In this document: positions 7,449-14,668 of the stretch, piece after piece
Layout of the letters: each line of letters starts with the position of its first letter
Position numbering within the stretch: position 1 is the first letter of the stretch
Assembly (NCBI GenBank): GCA_002341165.1
Contig: DDNL01000075.1
Span: forward strand, 1-18,349
DNA length: 18,349 nucleotides
Direction of reading: 5' to 3'
From: Shewanellaceae bacterium UBA2521
Lineage (GTDB): Bacteria > Pseudomonadota > Gammaproteobacteria > Enterobacterales > Shewanellaceae
Translations under genes and position numbers: made by a program
Notes under the pieces: generated by a model
Databases searched by the model: none
What the model saw: only the letters and a program-made list of their open reading frames with translations
What the model was told of the DNA's origin: nothing

Positions 7449-7990
7449 GTAACATCGCAAATAAAAAAAAACACCAAATACTCATGAAAAATAAGTAAAA
7501 AAGAAACATACAAGACATCCAGTTAAAATTTAATAAATAAAATCTTTGTTAAGTCGGTTATGGATACCTAGTAATACTTCGTTGAAGATGCGCTGTTTTT
7601 GTTCGTTGCTTTCTACCTCACTCCCGTGAGTACAGAGATCAACAAACAAAGTGTTCTATGTTTTCTTTTTTTGCCTCCGTTTTGTATGTTTTTTGTTTGT
7701 TTTTTTGTTGCTTTTTGTTGTGTTATTGTTTATTTTTTGATAAAAATAAATTTGTGCTTGCAAGAGGTGGTTATATTTTACTTGGTTAAATATAAATCAA
7801 AGAGCTCATCAATAAAAAGTATCCAGCTAAAGTTAAAAAAAGAAGCAGCTTTGTTCACTTTGCTTGTTGAGGTAAAGAGAGTATCAATATTTTATTTTTC
7901 AATATATCGTCTTTTTCTTTTTATTCTTATCATGATGGAATATTCATTTTTGATTGCTCGACTTTGAGTTGTTTGCAGATGTAGTACAGA

Positions 7991-8020
7991 TTTTCATCAA
8001 AAGATCAAATCATCTATACA
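7991..8020 (+). promoter_or_regulatory. Candidate promoter of the oxygenase-exporter operon
   Basis: A -10-like TATACA (8015-8020) lies about 17 nt after a weak -35-like TTTCAT. Transcription from here would leave a leader of about 20 nt before the ATG at 8047, with AAAGG at about 8035-8039 as the ribosome binding site. The direct repeat AGATCAAA (8002-8009 and 8020-8027) flanks the -10 and could be a regulator site. Confidence 0.3.
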
Positions 8021-8046
8021 GATCAAACAACAATAAAGGTACAAGA

Positions 8047-8892
8047 ATGAAAGTCATCAATTTTGAAGATAAGGATTTTAGCTATGAATTTTATAAGTCT
8101 TTTAAAGAGCACGGTATAGCCATCATAGATAACCATGGTATTGATCTTATGCTGTACAAAAAAGTACAACATGAGTGGTCTCAATTTTTTGCATCAAATG
8201 ATAAACATAAATATGATTTTAAAGGTTTAAAAGATGAAGGCTATATTCCTCCATGTTCGGTAGAAAAATGTTTAGAGTCCGAGCAAGTTGAAAGAGACTT
8301 GAAAGAATTAGCACATTTTTACTCTGAGAGATTACCAGCAGAAATAAGCTGTAATCATAATATATTACAGCAGCAAATGATGAGCGTTGCATTAATATGT
8401 TGCCAAGCTTTAGATGAGATCACACCTCAGAAGGTATTTAAATCAGATAATAGATCATTTTATGACATGATCAATCAAGCAAAAAAAACCTGTTTACGTG
8501 TTAATCATTATCTACAAAAAAATCCTTGTGTTTCTAAGTTTATTTGCGCTGCGCATAAAGACATAAACTTTATAACATTATTGCTCACAAACAATGATGC
8601 AATGATTCAAAGCAAAGATAGAAAGGGAAAGTGGCTTAATGTGCCTTGCGATAAACCCTATTTAATTGTTAATAGTGGCGAAACGCTAGAAGCTATTACA
8701 GACTCACACTTTCCATCTAATGTGCACAGAGTATTAAACCCTCATTCACATCAGCAAACGTCTAGAGTTTCAATGGCATTTTTGACACACGCTCACTGCG
8801 ATGTGCAGATTCCAGGGTATAAGAATACGGAAGATTATGTAAAACAAAAATTAAGTAAAATTGGCTTTAACTTTGAGTGTTTAAATTTCTAA
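8047..8892 (+). CDS. 2-oxoglutarate/Fe(II)-dependent oxygenase, isopenicillin-N-synthase-like
   Basis: This 281-residue protein belongs to the cupin-fold 2OG-Fe(II) oxygenases of the isopenicillin N synthase type. The iron triad is visible as His170-x-Asp172 (AAHKDINFITLL) and His227 (SNVHRVLNP). Arg240-x-Ser242 (SRVSMAFL) is the expected binding site for the 2-oxoglutarate carboxylate. The N-terminus has the typical GIAIIDNHGID segment (23-33) of the DIOX_N domain. The start at 8047 has AAAGG about 7 nt upstream; the open frame reaches further back without support. It sits 14 nt before an MFS exporter gene and is probably co-transcribed with it. The substrate is not evident; the context suggests modification of a small molecule that is then exported. 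Codons such as ATA, TTA and AGA are frequent, unlike in the housekeeping genes. Confidence 0.85.
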   Translation: MKVINFEDKDFSYEFYKSFKEHGIAIIDNHGIDLMLYKKVQHEWSQFFASNDKHKYDFKGLKDEGYIPPCSVEKCLESEQVERDLKELAHFYSERLPAEISCNHNILQQQMMSVALICCQALDEITPQKVFKSDNRSFYDMINQAKKTCLRVNHYLQKNPCVSKFICAAHKDINFITLLLTNNDAMIQSKDRKGKWLNVPCDKPYLIVNSGETLEAITDSHFPSNVHRVLNPHSHQQTSRVSMAFLTHAHCDVQIPGYKNTEDYVKQKLSKIGFNFECLNF

Positions 8893-8906
8893 AATTAAGG
8901 AAGGTT

Positions 8907-10094
8907 ATGAACGACTGTAAGCGTATTAAAAAAACGAGTGCTTTTTTTTCAATGTTTCTCGTTTTGTTCGGTCCTTTGGGCATTGATCTGTATATTGCAT
9001 CTTTTATAGAGATGTCTAATTTTTTTCATCACGATATGGCACTTTCCTTAAGTGTTTATTTGTTTTCATTAGGTCTATTTCAGATTTTTTGGGGCTGGTT
9101 ATCTGATCGAGTTGGTCGTAGACCTGTAGCATTAATAGGATTATTTATATACGGCTTGAGTTCTTTTCTTTTATTTTACTGTGAACAATTTGAGTCTTTT
9201 ATTTTTTTACGAGGTGTTCAAGGCATAGGCGCAGCGGCCATTGCTTTAACAGCATTTGTTACTATACGCGATTGCTTTGAAGGGCAAGAAGCAGCAAGAT
9301 ACTTTTCTCTTTTAAATGCTTCTTTGAATATTGTACCTTCTTTAGCTCCGATTCTGGGTAGCTTGATTTTATCCTATTATTCTTGGAGAGAGAATTTTGC
9401 TTTGTTGTGTATATTTGGATGTTTTGGCTTTATCATTGTATTGTTTAAAATGCCTGAAAGTTTACAGCAAAAATCTCAGTCGAGATTACCGCCTTTATTG
9501 CCTTTACTTAAATATAAAAGTTATATTGTTTATGGTTTTACATGCAGTAGTGCTTTGAGTTTAATATTATCTCATGTCGCTCTATCTCCGGATATTCTCA
9601 TTAATCAAAGTGGTATTACACCGGTGCAATTTAGTCTACTTTTTGGAAGTAACGCGGTGATAATAATCATAGCTAATTTATTAAATCATAGGTTAATGGA
9701 GAATATATCGAGCCACACAATGCTTCATATAGGATTAGTTTTAATGATGGTGAGTGGTGTGGTGATGTCTCTATGCTTCACTTCAACGAGCGTCGTATCA
9801 TATATAATTCCTATTTACATGCTCAGTATAGGTTTTGCTTTTATGATGGGACCTGCAAATGCATTGGCATTAAGTGAAATCAAAAAAGATTTAGGTTCGG
9901 CAACGGCAATATTAGGAGCTGTTCAAATGGCTATTCCAGCTATGATTAGTGGAGCATTAAGTTTAATTCAGGAAGATATAAAGTTTTATTATGGTTTAAG
10001 TATTACTTTACTTATGCTATGTAGCTTTGTTTTCATTAGGCTTTTAAGCACATCGACTGTTTCGGTCGAAAAAATTAAAGACAGCACGATATAA
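8907..10094 (+). CDS. Bcr/CflA-type MFS exporter (DHA1 family)
   Basis: This 395-residue membrane protein has about 12 hydrophobic segments. Motif A is GWLSDRVGRRPV (63-74), the second signature RGVQGIGAA lies at 102-110, and a motif C-like APILGS at 147-152 is followed by SWREN, all as in the drug:H+ antiporters of the Bcr/CflA group. These proteins sit in the inner membrane and export drugs or small metabolites using the proton gradient. I chose the ATG at 8907, with AAGGAAGG immediately upstream; the frame extends 10 codons back into the oxygenase gene. The 14-nt spacing to the oxygenase suggests one operon in which this protein exports the oxygenase product or gives self-resistance. That link is inference. 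Confidence 0.9.
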   Translation: MNDCKRIKKTSAFFSMFLVLFGPLGIDLYIASFIEMSNFFHHDMALSLSVYLFSLGLFQIFWGWLSDRVGRRPVALIGLFIYGLSSFLLFYCEQFESFIFLRGVQGIGAAAIALTAFVTIRDCFEGQEAARYFSLLNASLNIVPSLAPILGSLILSYYSWRENFALLCIFGCFGFIIVLFKMPESLQQKSQSRLPPLLPLLKYKSYIVYGFTCSSALSLILSHVALSPDILINQSGITPVQFSLLFGSNAVIIIIANLLNHRLMENISSHTMLHIGLVLMMVSGVVMSLCFTSTSVVSYIIPIYMLSIGFAFMMGPANALALSEIKKDLGSATAILGAVQMAIPAMISGALSLIQEDIKFYYGLSITLLMLCSFVFIRLLSTSTVSVEKIKDSTI

Positions 10095-10191
10095 TTATGT
10101 ATAAAGGTATAATAGTCATGCTTTCTATTTTTCCAATCTATTTATCTTCAACTATGGATTATGCTTGAGTAGTGTTATATATCAAGATGAC

Positions 10192-10224
10192 GCAGCACAG
10201 TACAAGCAAAAATCACTGTGTTGC
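10192..10224. terminator. Inverted repeat between the convergent MFS and GT25 genes, possible terminator
   Basis: GCAGCACAGT and ACTGTGTTGC can form a 10-bp stem with one G-T pair around a 13-nt loop (10202-10214), in the gap between two converging genes. Neither side is followed by a T-run, so it is not a textbook intrinsic terminator. Confidence 0.3.
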
Positions 10225-10247
10225 AGTAGAAGTAGTTGTTGGCTTAT

Positions 10248-11042
10248 TTAAGATGTTTGAGGCGTGTTAGTGGCTTGCTGTACAGACTCTGTAATGTGTG
10301 ACCATGCATCCCATAAAATATGTTGATGTTTCCAAAGGTTATAGCTTAATTTGTAGCGTAGCCAAAGTCGTTTTATTTTAGGCGAAAGCACAATACTTTT
10401 ATCGAGATAGTATCCAATTTCACTGACTTCTTCTCGCAGGGGATAGATAAAGTTTGTGTTGACACAGAATCCACGCACGCCACTTGAGAACCAATGCCTG
10501 AAGTAATGATCGACAGGGTATTTAATGGGAAAAGCGTTTTGTAGGAGCTTTTGAGCACCAGCATAAGAAACAAGATACCCTACGGCGCCGATAGAGAATT
10601 TAGTCTGTAGTGTTAAGGCATAGTCGTCTAAGATGCGCAAAGTATCATGTATCTTAGTGTCTTGTGTATCTCGGTTATTAAGCTGAATTAAGTCCCAGTG
10701 TTGACAGTGTCGTCCAGCCTCTGTCGCAAAGCGTTGCGTATCAGGATGAATCCCAATATCATCTTCTAAGATCATGGCGTAATCAAGTTTATCATCCACA
10801 ACTTTTTGCCAGCATTTTATGTGACTTAGAAAACAACCTAGTTCGCCGGCATTTAATGCTTGCCGAAAATGCTTGCGTATCTGCGTTGATGGGTAAATGT
10901 TTTCGATTTCTTTTTTCGAGAGTGTGCTACCTGCAACAGCGGAAATACGCTCAAATTCAAGGTTCACACGGTTGGCTTCTTGCTGAAAACGTACTAGACG
11001 TTTTTGAGATGTGTCTAAGTTAATGACAAATACCGGTTTCAT
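10248..11042 (-). CDS. Glycosyltransferase family 25 (LPS/LOS biosynthesis type)
   Basis: This 264-residue protein matches the GT25 family, cytoplasmic enzymes that add sugars (often galactose) to lipooligosaccharide. Visible family motifs are the N-terminal VINLDTSQKRL (6-16), RISAVAG (32-38), GELGCFLSHIKCW (66-78), the acidic ILEDD (91-95) that serves as the metal/nucleotide-sugar site, GAVGYLVS (152-159) and PVDHYF (176-181). The length is normal. An AAGG lies about 8 nt upstream of the ATG. It stands alone on the minus strand between a plus-strand MFS gene and a plus-strand lipoprotein gene, away from any visible LPS cluster. The acceptor and donor cannot be read from sequence. Confidence 0.9.
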   Translation of the reverse strand: MKPVFVINLDTSQKRLVRFQQEANRVNLEFERISAVAGSTLSKKEIENIYPSTQIRKHFRQALNAGELGCFLSHIKCWQKVVDDKLDYAMILEDDIGIHPDTQRFATEAGRHCQHWDLIQLNNRDTQDTKIHDTLRILDDYALTLQTKFSIGAVGYLVSYAGAQKLLQNAFPIKYPVDHYFRHWFSSGVRGFCVNTNFIYPLREEVSEIGYYLDKSIVLSPKIKRLWLRYKLSYNLWKHQHILWDAWSHITESVQQATNTPQTS

Positions 11043-11401
11043 ATTTTAGCCTTAAGTGATAGTCGATTAATTTTCTATAAAAAAGTAGTACTAGAAAAAC
11101 AAAGAGGCAAAAAAAATTTACTTTGCTCGATCGATGATCTGCTACATATGTTTATAAATTTGCGTCAATCGCAGTGGATTTCATTTATTATCAGGTTGGT
11201 TTGTGCGCAAAAGGAGTACAATGAGAGGCTAAATAGCTTGATTTATATGCTTAGTAAACAGGTTTTCACATTATGTTATTATTAAAAGCACTAATTATTT
11301 ACTTTATTTTTTACAAGATTTTATTTTTGGTGTTTTTGCTTGTATTACACTTTTTTATGTTATATTCCGCTTTTTTATTCTCATAAAATAAGGCTATTAT
11401 A
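11043..11401. other. AT-rich intergenic region between divergent GT25 and lipoprotein genes
   Basis: No gene is supported in these 359 bases. They hold the promoters of the two flanking genes and an isolated strong Shine-Dalgarno (AAAAGGAG, 11209-11216) followed 4 nt later by a three-codon frame ATG AGA GGC TAA (11221-11232), which may be a relic of a lost gene or a tiny leader frame. The last 120 bases are very T-rich on the plus strand. Confidence 0.6.
11358..11366 (+). promoter_or_regulatory. Extended -10 promoter of the lipoprotein gene
   Basis: TGTTATATT is an extended -10 (TGn plus TATATT) in a T-rich context. TTGTAT about 15 nt upstream is a weak -35. The start would be near 11373, just before the TAAGG ribosome binding site at about 11389. 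Confidence 0.4.
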
Positions 11402-11764
11402 GTGAAAAAATTAGTTTCTGCTCTTTGTTTACTTTGTGTTTTTCTTTCTGGTTGTGCTCATCGCATTGCAGATTTAACCGTTGCGAGTAATCGAAATATT
11501 AATTTAAATTCAGGTGCTCTTATAACCGGTGAGCAAGTTGAAGGCGATGATTATATTCCTGTTGTTCTGCTTCCTTTAGGTGTTGCGACGATTGAAAATG
11601 CAATTGATAATGCTGTAGAAGGTGATCGTTGTATCGTAGGTTTATCTAATATTGTTGTTGAATATGTGAGACAGAGTTTCTTTGTTGGACGAGTTGGTTT
11701 TCACGTCAAAGGAAATGCTGTATACGATTCAAATTTAAAAGGTTGCGAGCATAAAAAGATATAA
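11402..11764 (+). CDS. Small predicted outer-membrane lipoprotein, function unknown
   Basis: This 120-residue protein starts with GTG at 11402, about 8 nt after TAAGG. It has a lipoprotein signal: basic MKK, a hydrophobic stretch, and the lipobox LSGC with the acylated cysteine at residue 18. Residue 19 is Ala, not Asp, so the +2 rule points to the outer membrane. The mature part has an RIADLTVASNRNI segment and a short helical stretch ATIENAIDNAVE (62-73), with two further cysteines (77 and 115) that could form a disulfide. I do not recognise a characterised family. It is flanked by minus-strand genes and appears monocistronic. Confidence 0.75.
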   Translation: MKKLVSALCLLCVFLSGCAHRIADLTVASNRNINLNSGALITGEQVEGDDYIPVVLLPLGVATIENAIDNAVEGDRCIVGLSNIVVEYVRQSFFVGRVGFHVKGNAVYDSNLKGCEHKKI

Positions 11765-11817
11765 CCATTATACTTTTTCTTGATGAAAAAGTGAGTGTAT
11801 CGCCATTAAAAAATAGA

Positions 11818-11852
11818 TTCACTTTACCTTGTTCAATATGATGTAAAGTGAA
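11818..11852 (-). terminator. Intrinsic terminator of the Cys-rich exported protein gene
   Basis: TTCACTTTAC and GTAAAGTGAA form a perfect 10-bp stem around a 15-nt loop (11828-11842). In minus-strand sense the stem is followed by TCTATTTTTT, so it suits the minus-strand gene that ends at 11923. A second small hairpin (ACTTTTTC/GAAAAAGT, 11772-11792) just after the lipoprotein stop may serve the plus strand, but it has no T-run. Confidence 0.55.
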
Positions 11853-11922
11853 AAAAAGATCTCTATATTGTGTGTACGCTATAGAGGTCAGAATTGAAAA
11901 TAGTTTGAAACTGAAATTAAGG

Positions 11923-12300
11923 TTATCTGTTTTCTTTAAGAATAGGCAATCGATATGCTTTCAGGTTTTTTTCATTTTCAAAATAATAGGCATTACCTTT
12001 CTTGTCTATACCTATAATTGCTTTGGCTTTATCTACTTGTTTGCCACTTAAAGGATCATACGCTTGGCGTATTTTTTTATCTCGCTTGAGATGATTTTTG
12101 CACATAGCGCAGCAACCATAATAATCTTTGTTATCTAAGGTGACTTTGATTTGTTCCCCTTCGAATAAGGTATCATTCATCATGCATACTTGATTTGAAG
12201 CAACTTGGCGCAATTTTAATTCACTTGAGCTGTTTGCATGAGCACAGAAAGACAGCAGTAAATAGATAACGAAGCTTATGTACGAGAGTTGCTTTTTCAT
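11923..12300 (-). CDS. Small exported Cys-rich protein, TRASH/YHS-like putative metal-binding
   Basis: This 125-residue protein begins with a signal peptide (MKK, hydrophobic core, likely cleavage after AHA at 20-22), so it should be periplasmic. The mature part holds VCMMND (Cys39) and YYGCCAMCKNHL (Cys63, Cys64, Cys67), then PLSGKQVDKAKAIIG and YYFENEKNLKAY. This spacing of cysteines, followed by an aromatic FxNExNxxxY end, resembles the TRASH/YHS metal-binding fold associated with copper and other heavy metals. The ATG has a strong AAGGAGA about 6 nt upstream. A perfect inverted repeat sits 24 nt ahead of the start. Metal handling is inference from the cysteine pattern; no metal resistance genes are adjacent. 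Confidence 0.8.
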   Translation of the reverse strand: MKKQLSYISFVIYLLLSFCAHANSSSELKLRQVASNQVCMMNDTLFEGEQIKVTLDNKDYYGCCAMCKNHLKRDKKIRQAYDPLSGKQVDKAKAIIGIDKKGNAYYFENEKNLKAYRLPILKENR

Positions 12301-12324
12301 TGAAGTCTCCTTGCGATCTATGTG

Positions 12325-12340
12325 TTGAGTTTCAACTCAA
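12325..12340. promoter_or_regulatory. Palindromic operator-like site upstream of the Cys-rich protein gene
   Basis: TTGAGTT-TC-AACTCAA is a perfect 7+7 inverted repeat with a 2-nt centre, 24 nt before the start codon at 12300. It is too tight to be a good RNA hairpin and looks like a dimeric regulator site. It lies in the shared upstream region of this gene and dtd. Confidence 0.45.
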
Positions 12341-12516
12341 GCCTGATACATCTTGCTGAGTTATATTCTTTATTATTTGCGATGATAGATGTTTTGTCTT
12401 TTTTATATTTTCTTTTTTTGATATCGATGCTTTGATCTCAAATCGAAAACAAAAGTAGATTCATGCTTAATATCCGTTATCATGGTGTCTCATCACTTTT
12501 GATTGAAAGGATAAAT

Positions 12517-12954
12517 ATGATTGCATTGATTCAACGCGTTCGCCAAGCACATGTCGAAGTCGATCAAGAAACCATAGGCAGCATTCAACAAGGTCTGTTG
12601 GTTTTTTTGGGTGTAGAAAAAAACGACACGCTTGAGCAAGCACAAAAGTTAGTACACAAAGTATTACATTATCGTGTGTTTGAAGATGAGCAAGGTAAAA
12701 TGAATCAAAACGTACAGCAAGTGCAAGGTCAACTTCTGATCGTATCACAATTTACTTTGGCTGCCGATACACAAAAAGGTTTGCGTCCAAGTTTTTCTCA
12801 AGCTGCTCCACCTGAACAAGCACAGCATCTGTATCAAGAATTTGTGCGTTTGTGTTCTGATCAAAAGATAGATCTGGCAACAGGTGCATTTGGTGCGGAC
12901 ATGCAAGTGCATTTGGTAAACGATGGCCCTGTGACTTTTTCTTTAACAGCATAA
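12517..12954 (+). CDS. dtd: D-aminoacyl-tRNA deacylase (D-Tyr-tRNA deacylase)
   Basis: This 145-residue cytoplasmic enzyme removes D-amino acids wrongly attached to tRNA and so protects translation. The two signature motifs are present: SQFTLAA (77-83) and NDGPVT (135-140), which carries the cross-subunit Gly-Pro. The length is standard. I chose the ATG at 12517, which has AAAGGA 5 nt upstream and begins MIALIQRVRQAHVEV like the family; the open frame extends 18 codons further back without support. It converges with comM, and its stop codon lies within an inverted repeat. Confidence 0.97.
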   Translation: MIALIQRVRQAHVEVDQETIGSIQQGLLVFLGVEKNDTLEQAQKLVHKVLHYRVFEDEQGKMNQNVQQVQGQLLIVSQFTLAADTQKGLRPSFSQAAPPEQAQHLYQEFVRLCSDQKIDLATGAFGADMQVHLVNDGPVTFSLTA

Positions 12955-13001
12955 CAAGATATGAGGTATAGAATGCGAGGTAAAATCTTCTTGTTATGCT
13001 G
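12947..13001. terminator. Long inverted repeat between dtd and comM, possible bidirectional terminator
   Basis: CAGCATAACAAGA (12947-12959) and TCTTGTTATGCTG (12989-13001) are perfect 13-bp inverted copies separated by 29 nt. The left copy includes the dtd stop codon and the right copy ends just before the comM stop. On the plus strand ATTTTAGTTTT follows. The large loop is unusual for a terminator. Confidence 0.4.
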
Positions 13002-13004
13002 ATT

Positions 13005-14525
13005 TTAGTTTTGCTGTAGTGCGTGCATGAGTTTATCGATGGCACGATATCCTAATGCCTGAGCGATATGACGCCGCTCAACTTGAGGCGCACCTTCTAA
13101 GTCTGCAATAGTCAGCGCAACCCGTTGAATACGATGATAGCTCCGTACCGACAGTTTTAGTTTTTCCACGGTTTGTTCTAAAAACTGCAAATCGGCAAGA
13201 GAAAAAAATTGATACTGCGTGATTAAGCGACCAGATAGATCGCTATTGAGACAGCCTTGCCGTTCGAGTTGATGGGCCCGGGTTTCACACACTCTTTGAC
13301 GAATGCTTGCTGTGGTTTCTACATGCTTTGGTTTTTCAGTTAAAGCGCCAATAGGCAACTTAGGCACATCCACAGAGAGATCAAAGCGATCAAGCAGTGG
13401 CCCTGATAAGCGGTTTAAGTAACGTCTTATTTGTTCTAAGCTGGTGCGACTTTGTTGATCATGATGCCCACAAGGACTTGGGTTCATCGCACCGACTAAC
13501 TGAAAGCGGGCAGGGAAGCAGCACTTGGATCGAGCGCGCGAAATCATCACTTCTCCTGTTTCTAATGGCTCACGTAGACAGTCTAAAATTTTACGCGGAA
13601 ATTCAGGCAGCTCATCAAGAAATAAGAGACCTAAGTGCGCCAATGATATTTCTCCTGGTTGAGGTAAAGTGCCGCCTCCGACCAATGATGCGGCCGAGCA
13701 AGTATGATGCGGACTGCGATAAGGTCGTACTAAAAAGTCAGCTTGTGGGCGTTCAACTCCTGAAATTGCATGTAAGGTTGCCACTTCTAAAGCTTGAGCT
13801 TGCGTCATCGAAGGGATGAGGTGTGGCATGGCGTGCGCCAACATTGTTTTTCCTGTTCCTGGAGGGCCAAGCATTAAGAGGTTGTGTCCTCCTGCTGCGG
13901 CAATCTCAACCGCTTTTTTGGCTTGCACTTGACCTATAATATCTTCCATTTTGATATAAGGTGTGGGGTCTTGCTCGGCATAGAGGTCGGTGTCGGGGTA
14001 GGCGGGCAATGTGGCTTGATGATGTAAATAAGCACTGATTTCACATAAGTTTTTCGCCAAGGCGACTTTAGGGTAGTCGGCCATGTGATTATCTTGACCA
14101 TTTTCAAAGGGCATCACCAAGACTCTTTCAGTGCGTGCGGTGGCAATAATTACAGGTAAGAGACCTTGGCAGGCGCGTACTTCGCCTGATAAGCCCAGCT
14201 CACCGACAAATTCTTTTCCCTCTGCTGCATGAGCGGGCAATTGTTGTGAAGCAATGAGAATACCTACTGCAATGGGTAAATCATAACGGCCACCTTGTTT
14301 AGGTAAATCGGCTGGAGCAAGATTGACCGTAAGTCTGCGCATGGGAAACTCAAACCCTGAATGGAGCAGCGCGCTGCGTACACGCTCTTTAGATTCTTTA
14401 ACTGACGTTTCAGGTAAGCCGACTAAGTTAAAAGCCGGCAAACCGTTGCTTAAATGTATTTCAACTTTCACTTCAGGTGCGTGCATGCCGTCACGAGCGC
14501 GACTAATAATGGTGGCAAACGTCAT
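13005..14525 (-). CDS. comM: YifB/ComM family AAA+ Mg-chelatase-like ATPase
   Basis: This 506-residue protein is a ComM/YifB homologue. In Vibrio and Acinetobacter, ComM is a hexameric branch-migration helicase that aids integration of DNA during natural transformation. The N-terminal ChlI-like domain (about 20-170) is followed by the AAA+ module with Walker A GPPGTGKT (220-227), SPHHTCSAASLVGGG (271-285), Walker B LLFLDELPEF (300-309), MNPSPCGH (347-354) and the downstream GPLLDRFDL, then a C-terminal Mg-chelatase domain. The length matches the family. AAGGAG sits 8 nt before the ATG, within a small hairpin (see separate entry). The gene alone does not prove competence. Confidence 0.96.
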   Translation of the reverse strand: MTFATIISRARDGMHAPEVKVEIHLSNGLPAFNLVGLPETSVKESKERVRSALLHSGFEFPMRRLTVNLAPADLPKQGGRYDLPIAVGILIASQQLPAHAAEGKEFVGELGLSGEVRACQGLLPVIIATARTERVLVMPFENGQDNHMADYPKVALAKNLCEISAYLHHQATLPAYPDTDLYAEQDPTPYIKMEDIIGQVQAKKAVEIAAAGGHNLLMLGPPGTGKTMLAHAMPHLIPSMTQAQALEVATLHAISGVERPQADFLVRPYRSPHHTCSAASLVGGGTLPQPGEISLAHLGLLFLDELPEFPRKILDCLREPLETGEVMISRARSKCCFPARFQLVGAMNPSPCGHHDQQSRTSLEQIRRYLNRLSGPLLDRFDLSVDVPKLPIGALTEKPKHVETTASIRQRVCETRAHQLERQGCLNSDLSGRLITQYQFFSLADLQFLEQTVEKLKLSVRSYHRIQRVALTIADLEGAPQVERRHIAQALGYRAIDKLMHALQQN

Positions 14526-14528
14526 AGA

Positions 14529-14546
14529 ATACTCCTTAATGAGTAT
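14529..14546 (-). promoter_or_regulatory. Hairpin covering the comM ribosome binding site
   Basis: In the comM mRNA, ATACTC and GAGTAT form a 6-bp stem with a 6-nt loop. The AAGGAG Shine-Dalgarno lies partly in the loop and partly in the stem, so folding could reduce translation. The stem is short and AU-rich, so the effect may be small. Confidence 0.25.
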
Positions 14547-14608
14547 GGTTTTTAAGGTAGAAAGTAACGCATCACTATTCTAGTGGTTGTACTTGTTACA
14601 TAAAAGGC

Positions 14609-14637
14609 TTGATTCTAGGTAGTTAAAATGGAATTAT
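14609..14637 (+). promoter_or_regulatory. Candidate ilvE promoter
   Basis: TTGATT (14609-14614) and AATTAT (14632-14637), 17 nt apart, each match 4 of 6 consensus bases. The predicted start is near 14644, giving a leader of about 25 nt before the ATG at 14669. Confidence 0.35.
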
Positions 14638-14668
14638 GTTCAATCTTCACATGAAAAAGGATAATTTT

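Larger units (their letters stand above)
7394..8046. other. T-rich intergenic region between the divergent cas operon and oxygenase gene
   Basis: This stretch of about 650 bases holds no gene I can support. From 7640 to 7960 the plus strand is strongly T-rich, with runs such as those at 7660-7740. It contains an open frame of 122 codons (7599-7967) that begins with TTG, lacks a Shine-Dalgarno and encodes low-complexity hydrophobic sequence expected from the composition alone. The region must hold the cas promoter (minus) and the oxygenase promoter (plus). It may be a scar of a past insertion or deletion, but no terminal inverted repeats or transposase remnants are visible. Confidence 0.6.

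Noticed and set aside
7394..7513. N-terminal extension of Cas3 back to 7513
   Set aside because: The extension is hydrophobic and unlike Cas3; the ATG at 7393 has AGGAT upstream and is followed at once by the HD domain.
7599..7967. 122-codon plus-strand frame with hydrophobic product
   Set aside because: It starts with TTG, has no Shine-Dalgarno, and its composition follows the T-rich DNA; no family is recognisable.
11848..12051. 67-codon plus-strand frame
   Set aside because: It lies over the terminator and the 3' end of the well supported minus-strand Cys-rich gene and has no ribosome binding site.
13397..14583. Plus-strand frames antisense to comM (13397-13819, 14323-14583)
   Set aside because: They are antisense shadows of comM, whose ATPase motifs are complete.
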